A stretch of DNA of 64,000 bases from Ananas comosus (GCF_001540865.1 NC_033638.1:8100032-8164031); one strand, 5' to 3'; positions 20,944 to 32,301 are shown, numbered from the stretch's first letter. The notes: generated by a model from the sequence alone, not told the origin. Program-made: numbers and translations.

Positions 20944-23900
20944 AAAATCACGCGGTGGCAGGGCTTCTAGAAATAGGTGCACAAATCTCCCAGGAATTCA
21001 TCAGCTCCTTCAACCTATACACCCCCACGAGGGGGTCCAGTTGGATGTTTCGAAAAATCAGATCGTTTCTAGCCTTCCACATAATCCACCAGCACGCAGC
21101 CAATACAGAGAGTCTATGCCTCGTATTCTGTGATCCTTTCTTAACCGACCACCTATCCCAGATATGAAGAACATCGTCTCCCAGCTCTGTCGCTTGAATA
21201 CCCTCTACTCCCATCACCATGATAAACTTAGTGAAGACACATTGGGCGAGCAGATGGTTCACAGACTCGTCGTGTGATCTGCACAGTACGCATGCCGCGT
21301 CACCAGTCCAACCTCTCTTCGCGAGGTTATCAGCTGTTAAAAGCCTCTTCTTGAGGACTAGCCAACAGAACACTTTAACCTTAAGAGGTATACGTAGATT
21401 CCAAATTCTGTTAGCATGTCCGTCCCTCAAACCCCGGTCACTCAACATAGTATAAGCCGATTTGACCGAGAATACTCCATTGTTTGCCCATCGCCAACGT
21501 ATAGTGTCCGGGCCTTGCGTTACATTGAATACAGTAACCCTATCCTTGAGAGCCGCGAGGTTTGCACTTAACCCGGTCCTTATAATCAGCTCATCACTCA
21601 ACATCCTAGTCCAGTTCCAGCCCTGACGGTCAAAACAATCCTTGACCATTACTAATTTACGTTCCGTCAGTGCGTAGATCTCCGGGAAAGACAAATATAA
21701 GCTGGTTTCCCCACACCATCTATCCGTCCAAAAATCGATAGAAGTCCCGTTACCCAGTAAGTGGGAAATTCCCCATTGGAACAAGGCACCGGTGTTAACC
21801 ACTCCCTTCCACCAGAATGAGTAGGGGCTGAAACTTTTTCCTTCCTTCAAAGGTCTTCTTCTTCGGTAATACAGGGCTCGGATTATCTTGTTCCACTGTA
21901 ACTGTGGCACGGTATGGAATCTCCACCATCATTTGAGCAGGAGTGCACAGTTCATAATATCTAAATCCAAAATGCCCAGCCCCCCTTGTGTTTTACTCAA
22001 ACAGACACTCTTCCAAGCCACCAAACATCCCTTGCCTAGAGAGTTACTTTCACCGTTCCAGAAAAAGTCTCTGCGTAAGGCTTCGATACGCTTGATCACC
22101 CACTTCGGTGCCTTGTACACAGATAGGAAGTAAAGGGGTAGATTGGTAAGGACAGCATTGACCAGGATGAGTCTACCCCCTCTTGAGAGAAGTTTGGCTT
22201 GCCATCCCTGAATTCTGCGTTGAATTTTCTGAATGATCTCTCTCCATACCTCCTTTGTGGGGGGTCTAGGGGAAAGAGGAAATCCAAGATAAGTGGTTGG
22301 CAGGGTACCAACTTTGCATTCCAGAAGGTTTGCTAGTTTTGCCGCCCTGCCCTCAACCTGCCCCAAGTAGTAGAGTTCGGACTTATCTCTATTGATTTTC
22401 ATTCCCGAGGCCCACTCGAAGAGGCTCCACATCAGTCTAAGGTTTCTCATATATTTTTTCCTCGCCTCACAGAAGAGAAAAGTATCGTCCGCAAACTGTA
22501 TGAGAGTAGTCATACTTTCGTTGGATGGGCCAATCCCTTTAAGAAGATTGTTACCAGTGGCCACATTCGTCATTTTGAGAGCACGAATAAGTTGAAGGCC
22601 AAAGCTTTAGAGCTCGAGCAAGCTCAGACAGCACGAGAAAAGTCAGTCCAATCGGGGTTGTAGATCTGTCATTCTTTGATACTGTGATAGAAGGATTGAA
22701 AAAGGAGCTAAGTGGTGTTGAGGGAGTGGATGATTCAAGTTTAGATAATGAGATCATTCATACTAATAGCTATAGTTCGGAATATCGGGGATTGAAAGCT
22801 TTCGTGAAGGACCTGAGAACAAGATTTAGAGGTTTGGATGACGTTTATATGTGGCAAGCTCTTTGCGGAGCTTGGGGTGGAGTGAGCCCTAGTGCTACCA
22901 GTTTTGATTTCGATTCTAAGATAGTTTCCGCAATAGTCGCTCCTTGTCTCGCAGGGACTATGTTCGATGGTGCTTTGGTTAAATGTTTAAGATACGGGGT
23001 CGGTTTGGTTCATCCGGATCAGATAGCCAGGTTCTACAACTCAATGCATTCATATCTTGCTAGTGCAGGCATTACAGGGGTAAAAGTGGATGTCATACAT
23101 GTAAGTACCGATCTAAATCGTCATCTTGAGTGTAATTTTTCGGTCTCAGTTGTCATTATTAGCCTTTTTTTTTGTGAGTAAGTTGGCTGACAAACATGTT
23201 CAAGTACTGCAGATGATTGAACTTGCTGGTGAAGAGTATGGAGGTCGCGTCGAGCTCGCAAAGGCTTATTACAAAGGACTTTCGGAGTCCCTTCGAAAGA
23301 ACTTTAATGGAACTGGACTGATATGTAGCATGCAGCATTGTAACGACTTCTTCTTCCTCGGTACTTGGCAGATATCATTAGGAAGAGTAGGTAATATATT
23401 TTGAACTATCGATCCATCTTGAGCGGCTATTCATACTAGCCTTTGGTATAACTTTTCTACTTAAGGAAGTACTCGCCTCGTGTTTTCTGGCAAACAAAGA
23501 GTGCGGAGCTTTATCTGTAGCAAGATACTAAAATGAGCTTACGAGGCCTAAAAACAAAGGCTCCAATTGCAGAATTTGTAACCGAAAACTTGTTTATATT
23601 TCTTTGAACAACTCTACGTAAAGAATGGTTATGCAGAAGCTCAGTTGGACTGAATGGGTTCTAAAATTTTTGCTCATGCAAAATTTTGAGCAATTTCTGC
23701 TTAATTCGTCGTCAGGTAACGAATCATTTTTCCCATCAGGTGATGATTTCTGGTTTAGGGATCCAAATGGGGACCCAACGGGGATCTATTGGCTGCAGGG
23801 GGTGCACTTGATCCACTGCGCATACAACAGCATGTGGATGGGTCAGACCATACAGCCCGATTGGGACATGTTCAAGTCCGATCACCCGTGCGCGAAATTC

Positions 23901-24931
23901 CACGCAGGTTCGAGGGCCATCTCCGGCGGACCGGTCTACATGAGCGACTCCGTCGGGAGCCACGACTTCGATCTAATAAAGAAGCTTGTGTTCCCTGACG
24001 GAACCATCCCCAGGTGCCAGCATTTTGCTCTCCCTACAAGGGACTGCCTCTTTAAGAACCCCCTCTCAGATGGAAAGAGCATTCTCAAGATTTGGAACAT
24101 AAACAAGGTACACAGGTTAATTTATTGATACTTTTTTCATGCAATTACAAGCTTATGGAGTACGAACTTCTCGGTTCTCGATTTATCGAACTCTTCTGTT
24201 GTATGTGGTATGTATTCTCTCAACTGTGATGTGTCCTCACAGCCTTTGTTCCAATATACTTGGTTTCTTGGTTCCAAGTCCCTGATTCAGAATACATGCA
24301 GAAATTTTTTCTGATCTTCATCAACTCCTCTGACGTAACACCGCATGCGCAGTTTGGAGCAGTCGTCGGGGCCTTCAATTGCCAGGGAGCAGGCTGGGAT
24401 CCGGAAGAGAACAGAATAAGAGGCTACCCAGATTGTTACAAGCCGGTCTCCGCCCGTGTCCATGTCTCGGACATCAAGTGGAGCCAGAAGAAAGAAACAA
24501 AGAACATTGGCTACGCCGACGACTACGCAGTCTATCTAAACCAAGCAGAACTACTGCAACTAATGACTCCAAATTCAGATCCTATTGAAGTCACACTCCA
24601 CCCTTCCTCTTTCGAGATCTTCACCTTCGTGCCGATAACAAGTCTCGCGTTCGGCGTTAAATTTGCGCCTGTTGGAATGGTGAACATGTTAAACTGTGGA
24701 GGAACTGTAGTTGAAGTTGAGAATGGAGATGTGGATGAAGAACCAAGGGTTGTTAAGTTTAAGGTGAAAGGTGCAGGGGAGTTATTGGCTTACTCGAGCG
24801 AAAAGCCGAAGAGAGTTTGTGTGAATGGGGTTGATGAGGAATTTGAGTGGGTGAGAAATGGAGAGCTGAGGATGGACCTTTCATGGGAGGGAGGAGAGTG
24901 TGGTGTCTCTGATGTTGCTGTTGCTTATTGA

Positions 24932-25352
24932 TGAAGCTCAAGAGCATATTTGTAAGCTCTTTGTGTGTTGTCATTATATGCTTGGAGATTTTGTATTTTG
25001 TGTTCTATGGACTATTGGGAACTAAATACAAAGCGTTGTACGTACAACTACTATATTATCAATAACACAAATCGCTTCGTTTCATCAAAATTTTTATCAT
25101 TAAATTTACTCTCTTTTTTTTTGATTATTTTCACCGATTAAATAATATATTTATAGAAAATATCAAATTTTGTGTGAGATATACCATAATACCAATAAAC
25201 AAATTTTGTAAAAGGCGACTTCAAAGATAAAAAGTGGGAAATCAAAATAAAACTCTATTAAAAATAAAAATAAAAATCCATGTTACAATTCACCAAAATA
25301 AGACCTCTTACCAATCAAAAACCTCTTTTTTCTCCCTTTTTTTTTCGGATTG
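24932..25352. other. Gene-free spacer
   Basis: This holds the 3' flank of the pseudogene and the AT-rich 3' flank of the minus-strand snoRNA. No coding frame. Confidence 0.4.
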
Positions 25353-25427
25353 GGTCCTCAGATTTATGCTTATAGTTCTCATCAAGATGAGTATCAGGTC
25401 TCAAAGATTTCATGCCATCATAGGACC
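25353..25427 (-). ncRNA. Box C/D snoRNA predicted to guide 18S rRNA methylation (U27/Cm38 type)
   Basis: On the minus strand a terminal stem GGTCCT...AGGACC encloses box C (ATGATGG, 25415-25421), box D' (CTGA, 25394-25397), box C' (TGATGAG, 25378-25384) and box D (CTGA, 25358-25361), in about 75 nt. The 12 nt upstream of D' (AATCTTTGAGAC) are perfectly complementary to GTCTCAAAGATT near the 5' end of 18S rRNA as I remember it. The fifth-nucleotide rule points to C38. The element upstream of box D (AAGCATA) pairs with TATGCTT in the adjoining 18S stretch, with A28 opposite the fifth nucleotide, the register used by U27. The RNA should act in the nucleolus with fibrillarin. The rRNA positions rest on recalled sequence. 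Confidence 0.85.
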
Positions 25428-25826
25428 TCCCCTTTCCCTAAAATAAAATTGAAAAAAAAAAAAAACACAGACACACACACACAAAGATAAGCAATTTAAC
25501 CAAGAAAATTCTAATAATAATAAAAGAAAATTCGAAAAAATTTCGGAGAGGTTATTCGCTGCACCTCACGAGAGTAAAAGAGAGGCGAAGCGACTCATAA
25601 TCTCCTGAATTATTTAATTTCGCCCCCTGGAAAAATCGAACCCTAAAAGGGAGAAGAGAAAGGGCTCAACTCATCAAAGGGCTCGTTCGCTGAAAAAACG
25701 AAAGAAATCGAATTTAATTCCACAGGAAAATTTAAAAAACAAAGATTAATGATGCATCGCATACTTGCCCTAATTCTCTCGAACGGCGATAAACGCCACT
25801 TCAAACCCCGAAGCGTCGTCGATGGG

Positions 25827-25852
25827 TTTATATAGGGGAATTTTTAGGGTTT
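25827..25852 (-). promoter_or_regulatory. TATA box and telo box of the snoRNA transcription unit
   Basis: On the minus strand a telo box (AAACCCTAAAAA, 25841-25852) precedes TATATAAA (25827-25834). This pair is typical of plant snoRNA and ribosomal-protein promoters. Transcription should start near 25800, about 370 nt upstream of the snoRNA. Possible splice sites in between (AAGTATGC near 25765, TTTTTTCAG near 25690, TTTTATTTTAG near 25440) suggest that the snoRNA may be released from an intron or a long non-coding precursor. Confidence 0.6.
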
Positions 25853-26033
25853 AGAAAAAGATAAAAATTAATTATTTTTTTTATTTTTTATGTTTTTTTT
25901 TTTTTTTGGCTTTGGTTGTAAAGCCTATTTTTTTTAATCTGTTTCATATGATGCCATTGCCAGACCAGAGCTTGCTCTAAGTTAATTTAACTTCTCTTAC
26001 ATGCAAATAATTCAACATTAAAATAAAAACTCA

Positions 26034-27713
26034 TATCTTGGGATGCTCCACACAGGACTTTCCTTTCACGTATCTTGGGCTACCACTTACTCCTAAACCT
26101 TTGTCAAAGTCATAGTATTTGCCGCTAATTGAGAAGATCGATAAGAGGCTGGCAGGTTGGAAAGAAAAGTCTCTTTCCAGTGGAGGGCGGCTCGTCCTTC
26201 TCAACTCGGTCCATTTTACCATTCCCACTTACTTCTCCCCGGTTATCCAGCTGCCGATCTAGGTGCAAAAAGCCATTGACAAAACCCGTAGAGGTTTCTT
26301 TTGGAGAGGCAAGAAATTACATAACGCATTCCATTGTCTTATAAAGTGGGAAAATGTGTGTCGCCCCAAACTTTTCGGCGGTATTGTTGTTAGAAATCTG
26401 AAGTGCATGAACTCCGCCCTCTTAATGAGGGCTCTTTGTAGGTTCCACAATGCGTCGTCATTACCATGGGTCCAGCTTCTAAGGCAAAAACACTACAAAC
26501 GTAATCCGCTCTCACCTAGCAGCAGCCAGCAGGATCCTCGCTGGATGCTCCCCTATTTGGAAGGCCCTTATCAATTTGGCACCACCCTTCTTTATTTTTA
26601 CAACTTTCCTACAGGCTAACGGGAATTTTACCTCTTTCTGGCATTCTCGTTGGTGCGAGGAAACCACCCTACATGCCGACTTCCCTCACTTGTATGCTGC
26701 GGCACGCCTGAAACAAGCGTCGGTCAAGGAATGGATTTCAAGGTATGCCCAGCGGCTTAATCGGGGCTTCACGTCTCCGCTGAATGAGGATGGTCCAATT
26801 GAACTACAATGCTTCTCTAATCTTGTCGCTAATACATCCCTATCAAGCGAGGAGGATTCGATTGTTTGGAGATGGAGAAGAGATGGGAAATTCATAGTCC
26901 ACAGTGCTTACAACTTTCTCATTTTTGGGGGAGTCATAGATCGTTCGATCTCTTATCTTTGGAAACTAAAAGTACCCCTCAGGATCAAGTTTTTTCTTTG
27001 GCTGGCCTTAAGGAATAGGGTTCTAACAGCGGAGATTTTGTCCAAACGTGGCTGGCAGGGACCGTCGATTTGTGCTCTATGTTGCAAGAATGAAGAAAAG
27101 CTGGAACACTTACTGTTTGAATGCACGTTCGCAATGAACCTGTGGACCAATCTACTACATGGCATGCCAAACACTATGCACACTCTGTTAAATCAACTTG
27201 GAGATCTTTCGGCCAGATGGAATCGAGCCAGGAAATCACAATCGGGACAAGCTAAAATTATCTTCGATCTCTGCTTCGCTGCGACTTGTCGAGAAATTTG
27301 GAAAGAAAGAAACTCTAGAATCTTTGACAACCGAGAAGTGGGATGTTGGGAAGTGGGTAACAAAGTCTTTTCCTCTGTTATTCTCTGGAACTCAACTCGG
27401 TGTAGATAGTGAGCAACGAGGAGGAATTCTACACTGTCACACTTGCACCACGTCATCAATAACAAGCCAATCACATTTCTTCTTTTCAAACAAAAGTATA
27501 ATAAAAATACTTTTTTACAATCATGATGGAACATATATTCTTAAAAGGATTAATTTGATTGCTTTGTTACGCCACGTCACTAGTATACCCGTTGCATTCT
27601 AGAATTTTTCAGCAACGAGGGTGTGCCCACTCTTTCATGCTCTACTATCTATGATTAATGTACTTTCTCAAATAGCCCCCCGCCCCCCTGTTTAATCAAA
27701 AAAATAAAAAATA
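26034..27713 (+). mobile_element. 5'-truncated LINE remnant, copy 2
   Basis: The plus-strand frames encode the C-terminal part of a plant LINE ORF2: the thumb region (YLGLPLTP..., SGGRLVLLNSV), RRGFFWRGKK, and the zinc-binding RVT module (WKLKVPLRIKFFLWLA, CALC...H..FEC). They end with TAG at 27407-27409. Stops and a frame change near 26110, 26250 and 26580 show decay. The 3' end is an A-rich tail at about 27700. AAAATAAAAACTCA occurs before the element (26020-26033) and after the tail (27714-27727) and is a likely target duplication, although its A-rich part overlaps the tail. A MITE is nested in the 3' UTR at 27421-27610. Confidence 0.85.
27421..27610. mobile_element. Mutator-type MITE nested in LINE copy 2
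   Basis: The 190-bp element has ends GAGGAATTCTACAC and, in reverse complement, GAAAAATTCTAGAA. It is flanked by the perfect 9-bp duplication AGCAACGAG (27412-27420 and 27611-27619). A second copy lies in the opposite orientation at 61970-62158, sharing the GCACCACGTCATCAATAACA and AGCCAATCACATT blocks and the TAATAAAAATA core. A 9-bp duplication suggests a Mutator origin. Confidence 0.85.
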
Positions 27714-27727
27714 AAAAATAAAAACTC

Positions 27728-28472
27728 AATTACACCACTAATAAGTTTTTGTTTAGTTCATGAAATAAAAATAACAAATGAAATTAGATTATTTTGAAAT
27801 GGGAAATGACATTATGAATCATCCAAATATTTGGCTCGTTATTAGAATGAAAATCGGAATGAAAATTTTGGAATTTTAAAAGAGAGTTTTAATTGAGAGA
27901 GAGAAAAGTGATTAAAAAAGAGGAGGTAAGTATTGGTGAAAGAGGATTTTTAATAATTTACTTTAGAATAGATCTATCCAAAATTCAAAACCGAATTCGA
28001 CCATAAATAAATTTGGTCATTTTCATTCCGGAGAGGAATGAGAACCGGAATCTAATTTCTATAAAGCAAGGCAACTATCGGAATTAATAAATTCCATTTC
28101 AATTCTATAGTCTGAAATAAGTAAACAAAATATGCCCTAAATAAAAAAAAAAAATCGAATCTCATAGTAGTTTTTGGACTACCAAACCTGTAAAATCTTT
28201 TAAATATAAAAATAAGCATCCAAAATTTTATTTATAAAAATAGACGGATAAAAACGGTGAATTATTCACCGTTTTTATCCTAATTTATATGTTTTCTATA
28301 TCCAAACTTCAAAATATGTATAGTATTAAATACTAAAAATAATTTTAATCATGCAACTTCGATCAATAATATTAGCTGAATTCAAATATTCCAGATCAAA
28401 CACGATATTTGTACTTATACATATAGTTGTAAGTAAAGGGCCATTTGGTTCAAGATTGATAACATTCATGAA
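27728..28472. other. Gene-free AT-rich spacer
   Basis: No supportable gene. The sequence is AT-rich with a short palindromic ACGGTGAATTATTCACCGT at about 28253-28271. Confidence 0.45.
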
Positions 28473-29985
28473 ATATTTTTTTTTGAGAGAAAGGTAGCAT
28501 GCTACCGCTTCATTCAGTAAGAAGATGAATTTAGCAACAAAGTAAAGCATCGTGGCTTCGCAAACGAGAAAAAATAATAATAATAATAATAATAAAGTAA
28601 TAAAAAAAAACCACTAAACACAATAATGATCCCACATATTCTTAAGTGTGTGTACGTCCACCAACAGCTGTCTCAACGAAAGTTTTTTGCGGTCGAAAAT
28701 TCTTCTATTTCGCTCTAACCATAAAGCCCACCAGGAAAAGGAGATGATAGTTAGCTCCTTCTTTCCTACTATGCCCCACTTATCGCTACTATCCATCCAA
28801 AGCTCTCTGGCTGAGCTAAAGACGCTTAAGGCCTTTTTATTCGGCAGTAAACAAGCCAACAAATCGCTTGAAAAACGACATCTCAGAAAGAGATGGTCGA
28901 CCGTCTCAAGTTCGTCGAAACAGAGCACGCAATTCGCCTCTCCCAACCATCCTCTTTTCAAAAGTTTGTCCCTCGTAAGTACCTTTTGCTTTAACACAAG
29001 CCATCCTAAAATTTTGACTTCAGGGGGATTTTGATTTTCCACAGCCGAGCGAAGCTTCTATTCTTAATTCCACCATCTTGCAAGAAGTAATAGAGAGATT
29101 TAACCATGAAATTTCCGGATTGACTCCATCTCCAAGATGCTTCATCTCCGTTGACCGTTAAGGTAAAACTGGAGAGTACCGCCTTCAGCTCTACAATAGA
29201 TTCTCGATCAGGTTGAGATCCAGGGAAAAATCCCTTAAGGATCTTATGCCACTTCCAACCGTTTCTACCGTAGCAATCATTCACCCGACAGTTTTTCCAA
29301 TCTACCTTACTGAAAATTCATGGGAAAAGAGATCTGAGAGAGCACTGTCCACTCCATCTGTCCATCCAAAAACTCACCATGTTTCCATCCCCGATTGTAT
29401 AGTGAACTCCACACTTAAAGATGTCTCTTGTCGATAAAACACTTTGCCACCAGTGGGAGTAAGGTCTAAAGGTTACCTCTTCCCACAGGGGTTTCCTTCT
29501 AGAATAGTATACCCCTCTGACGAAAGCGTTCCATTGCTTATCCTTATCCACTAGGAACTTCCACCACCACTTTGCTAGCAAGGCCTTGTTCATAGCCTTC
29601 AAGTCTTTAACCCCAAGGCCCCCTTCTTCTTTACATCTACATACCATTCTCCAGCGTACCAGACAATGTCCCCCAGCTACAACACTTCTTCCTTTCCAGA
29701 AAAAGGCCCTCCTGAGGGCTTCTAATCGTTTAATGACCTATCTAGGCGCTTTGAACACCGAGAAGAAATAAAGAGGTAAGTTAGATAAAACAAAGTTGAT
29801 AAGTACAAGCCTTCCTCCGATCGAGGGGAGGTTTGCTTGCCACCCTTCAATTCGTCTCTCGACTTTCCCTATAATAGGCCACCATTCTGCTTTATTTCTT
29901 CTAGTCGCGAGTGGAAGACCAAGATAACGTGCCGGGAATGATCCTAATTTACATCCCAGAATAACAGCTAGCCTTTCTCCCCAAT
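28473..29985 (-). mobile_element. 5'-truncated LINE remnant, copy 3
   Basis: The minus-strand frames encode WWWKFLVDKDKQWN, the RVT zinc-binding module (LWKIKIPLKSKF, then CVLC...DHLFLRC) and the C-terminal SWWALWLERNRRIF motif. They are broken near 29300 and 29030. The 3' end on the + strand is a T run followed by GAGAGAAAGGTAGCATGCTA, the same tail as LINE copy 1. Homology continues to about 29985, where it stops abruptly as in a 5' truncation. No clear target duplication was found. Confidence 0.82.
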
Positions 29986-30189
29986 GTTGTATATTTATAT
30001 TAAGAATAGCAAGTATATTATTAACTTATTAATTTACTTAAAGAAGAGGATATTGAGAACTAGTATATTATTACTACTGGACTATTGATGATTTTTATAA
30101 TCAGAACACCTCGTGCTTCATAATAATCTAATATTTGTAACATCAAGTAATTTACAATAGTTTTACTGTCTCGCTAACGTCAGTCGGAT

Positions 30190-30419
30190 TGTTGATGCTA
30201 ATCATTAATACTGAAAGTTTGGGCTATTAGAAAAATACCTAACTAATTCACTTAAAACATACTTGGTCGGTAGGTCCAATTTGGCATCTTGCCACAGGAC
30301 AATATGTTGATTTCTATCGAACATGTGACCTCTGATTCTGATATCACTTGTCAGATCGTTGACACTAACAATTAATACCAAAAACTCGACTTTTTAGAAA
30401 TACGCAACCAATTCACTTA
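30190..30419. repeat. Dispersed repeat, copies B and C (left part)
   Basis: Two partial, tandemly placed copies of the repeat at 7576-7808 lie here, around 30190-30260 and 30350-30419. Both carry a TTGA(T/C)(G/A)CTAA(T/C)(C/A)ATTAATAC-like core and an AATTCACTTA end. The second copy continues at 31264-31400 after the Tourist-like insertion. Confidence 0.65.
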
Positions 30420-31263
30420 GGGGCTGTTTGGTTTCACGTATTTGCAACTGCAGTGCAGTTGCAAATGCGTGCAACCTCAATTTCTTTGTTTGGTTTAGTG
30501 TAGTTGAGTTCAACTACTGCAGTTCCAACTACACAAGAAGGTCCAAATGCTGCAGTTGGAACTACATCCAAATTGGCCGTAGTTCCAACTGCAGCAGTTG
30601 GTGAGGGATAGGATCACCCACAAATTAACAATAATAAATAAATAAATAAATAGCTAAATAAATAAATAATATATGTATATAGGTAAATAAAAATACTTGT
30701 AAATAAACTCATACTAATAAAATTTTTTAGACAATACAAGCTTTGTGCAAAAAATTAAATTTTTTAAATTTATTTTATTTAAAATATAAATATAGTTTTT
30801 TTAAAAAAATTTTATAGAATGTGATCGTGTATGTTAATTTAATAAGTTTTAATTAATTATAATTATTAAATTTGATAAAAAAAATGAGAGAATCGTTTAA
30901 ATTTTAAAGTTTGATTTACATATTAAAATTAAATAAATTAAAAATTTTAAATGTGTCGATTAATAAGTTGAAGAATATTATATATATCTACTTATTTATT
31001 TATAAATAGTAAATTTAAATGATTAATAAACTTATACAATTATTTTATGTTTAGTGAAGGTAATCTCACCACTCTATCTGAAAAGGTGACAAAATTCACA
31101 AATACAACTATCAGCTTCATATTACCAAACAGAAGAAATGTAACTGCAGCAGTTGCAACTGCGTAAAACCAAACAGACTAGGTGTAGTTACAACTGCAGC
31201 ATTTGCAACTGCATGTATTTCCAACTACACTGTTTCTGCAACTACATCCAACCAAACAGCCCC
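30420..31263. mobile_element. Tourist-like element (PIF/Harbinger), 844 bp
   Basis: Perfect 14-bp terminal repeats GGGGCTGTTTGGTT are flanked by TTA (30417-30419 and 31264-31266). Subterminal regions carry many copies of CAACTGCAGTTG-like motifs in both orientations, and the core is AT-rich and non-coding. The element splits a dispersed repeat whose uninterrupted paralogue at about 7640 reads AATTCACTTAAAGCGTACAG with a single TTA. This confirms the insertion point and the 3-bp duplication. It is non-autonomous. Confidence 0.92.
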
Positions 31264-31400
31264 TTAGAGTGTACAGGTATAGCGCCAACGGGTCTTGATT
31301 GTAATTCAATCCAATCAGTCTCATGTCATTTCGAATGTGACTTTGTGCAAACCAGTCTTCTGTCATATCAAACAAGACTTGACCCAGTCCAGCCGTTGAC
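31264..31400. repeat. Dispersed repeat, copy C (right part)
   Basis: Continuation of the repeat interrupted at 30419. It aligns with about 7643-7780 (GTGTACAGGTATAGCGCCAA against GCGTACAGGTACAGCACCCA). Confidence 0.65.
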
Positions 31401-32145
31401 CACAGGGCAGATAACTATCTAACTTAATAATTTAAATATTTAAATATGAAGAATTGTGAAAACGGCGCTTGTAAGTTGTGAATCGTGAACAATTGGGGCG
31501 TAAAGAAAGTATCTGCAACCAACCGGCGCGTGTAATTTTCTAACCTGACCTTAGATTCTGGAGCTCACTAAATAATAGTGATATAAATACAAAATTAGCT
31601 CAAAAATATGGCCCTGCTTTTTTGCAACCCAACTTTCCAGGACCACAAGTCCCATTCCCTCGTATTACGTCCGCCCATACGCACGCCAACAACAAATTCC
31701 CAATTCCCAATTCCCGATTCTCAATTCCTAACCACAAAGCATCTGATTCGAACCAGGTCCAACGCGGGCCCACCGCGCCACACCGAACCGGTGACGTCAC
31801 CAAACACGTCTTCTCTTTTGGACCGCGAAACCCACCGTGTTCTCCAAGCTTCGACCACGGAAATCGGTGCATGCACCCGGTGCGGCCGCAAATTGATTAC
31901 TGTAGTTTAAGCAGTGGTAGAATAATAACAATTGTATTTGTACTTACAATTGGATAATAACATATTTAAATATATTTATAGCATTTTTTTGAAATTGATA
32001 TTTAAATTATAGCATACTTTTATCTGTATTAATCTCATTAGTTCAGAGGTTTATTGCTTTTTTAAAAAAGTTGAATGGTTATATAGAATGTACGGATGCA
32101 CCCGGTGCAGGCAATGAACTGACCTTTTTTCTACACTCCCCTCTA
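31401..32145. other. Upstream region of the EF-hand gene
   Basis: No gene recognised. A block with CCCAATTCCCAATTCCCGATTC repeats lies at about 31698-31725. The motif TGCACCCGGTGC occurs near 31872 and again near 32098. The short frames here lack family motifs. Confidence 0.4.
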
Positions 32146-32154
32146 CTATAAATA
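32146..32154 (+). promoter_or_regulatory. TATA box of the EF-hand gene
   Basis: CTATAAATA lies about 150 bp upstream of the ATG at 32302, which suggests a leader of about 120 nt that contains a short GA repeat. Confidence 0.65.
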
Positions 32155-32301
32155 AAGAACCCGAACCCCTTCCCCTCTCTAAAGTATAGCAACCCACCCC
32201 GGAATATCGCCCCTCCAAATTAGCAGGAGAGCGACGCGCTATTTGTGTGTGAGAGAGAGAGAGACAGCCCGAATCCCCTCGAATCTTCGCGAAGCCCCAC
32301 G

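Larger units (their letters stand above)
20140..22577 (-). mobile_element. 5'-truncated LINE (non-LTR retrotransposon), copy 1
   Basis: The minus strand encodes the 3' half of a plant LINE ORF2. It holds a FADD reverse-transcriptase motif near the truncated 5' end (about 22490), the thumb region, and a C-terminal zinc-binding RVT module (WNLRIPLKVKVFCWL, then CVLC...H..C). One in-frame TGA sits at about 21911-21928, where related copies have Trp (KWWW). The insertion is bordered by the 16-bp duplication AGAGCACGAATAAGTT (20124-20139 and 22578-22593). The usual 3' tail (poly-T on the + strand followed by GAGAAAAGGTAGCACGCTAC) lies at about 20797, but a second poly-T run abuts the left duplication at 20140-20167. 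About 630 bp of unrelated sequence lie between them. See findings for the two explanations. Confidence 0.88.
19216..24931 (+). pseudogene. STS: Stachyose synthase (GH36 galactosyltransferase) pseudogene, split by a LINE
   Basis: Conserved raffinose/stachyose synthase blocks run through the locus: FSLSNGKLSV, HKGGFLGFT, FKSWWSTMWVGNS, FGWCTWDALHF, WGGVSPS, GVKVDVIH (likely nucleophile Asp), GDPTGIYWLQGVH, SGGPVYMSDSVG (likely acid/base Asp) and CQGAGWDPEENRI. The KKYKGG...LKAKALELEQAQ stretch is the extra segment that I associate with stachyose synthase rather than raffinose synthase. Coding pieces are 19216-20139, 22578-23100, 23213-23390, 23740-24107 and 24353-24931. Lesions are a frameshift near 19350, TGA at 19791-19793 (consistent with CGA to TGA), TGA near 20016, a LINE insertion at 20140-22577, and a one-base loss in a G run near 22655 giving TAG. 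The last three exons are intact with good splice sites, so decay is probably recent. The functional enzyme transfers galactose from galactinol to raffinose. Confidence 0.93.

Noticed and set aside
20948..22573. The LINE reverse transcriptase as a host gene or an active element
   Set aside because: It is truncated at the 5' end, carries a nonsense codon and lies within a target-site duplication.
31608..31957. Overlapping plus-strand frames of 100-111 residues
   Set aside because: There are no family motifs or splice context, and they lie in the upstream flank of the EF-hand gene in repetitive AATTCCC sequence.
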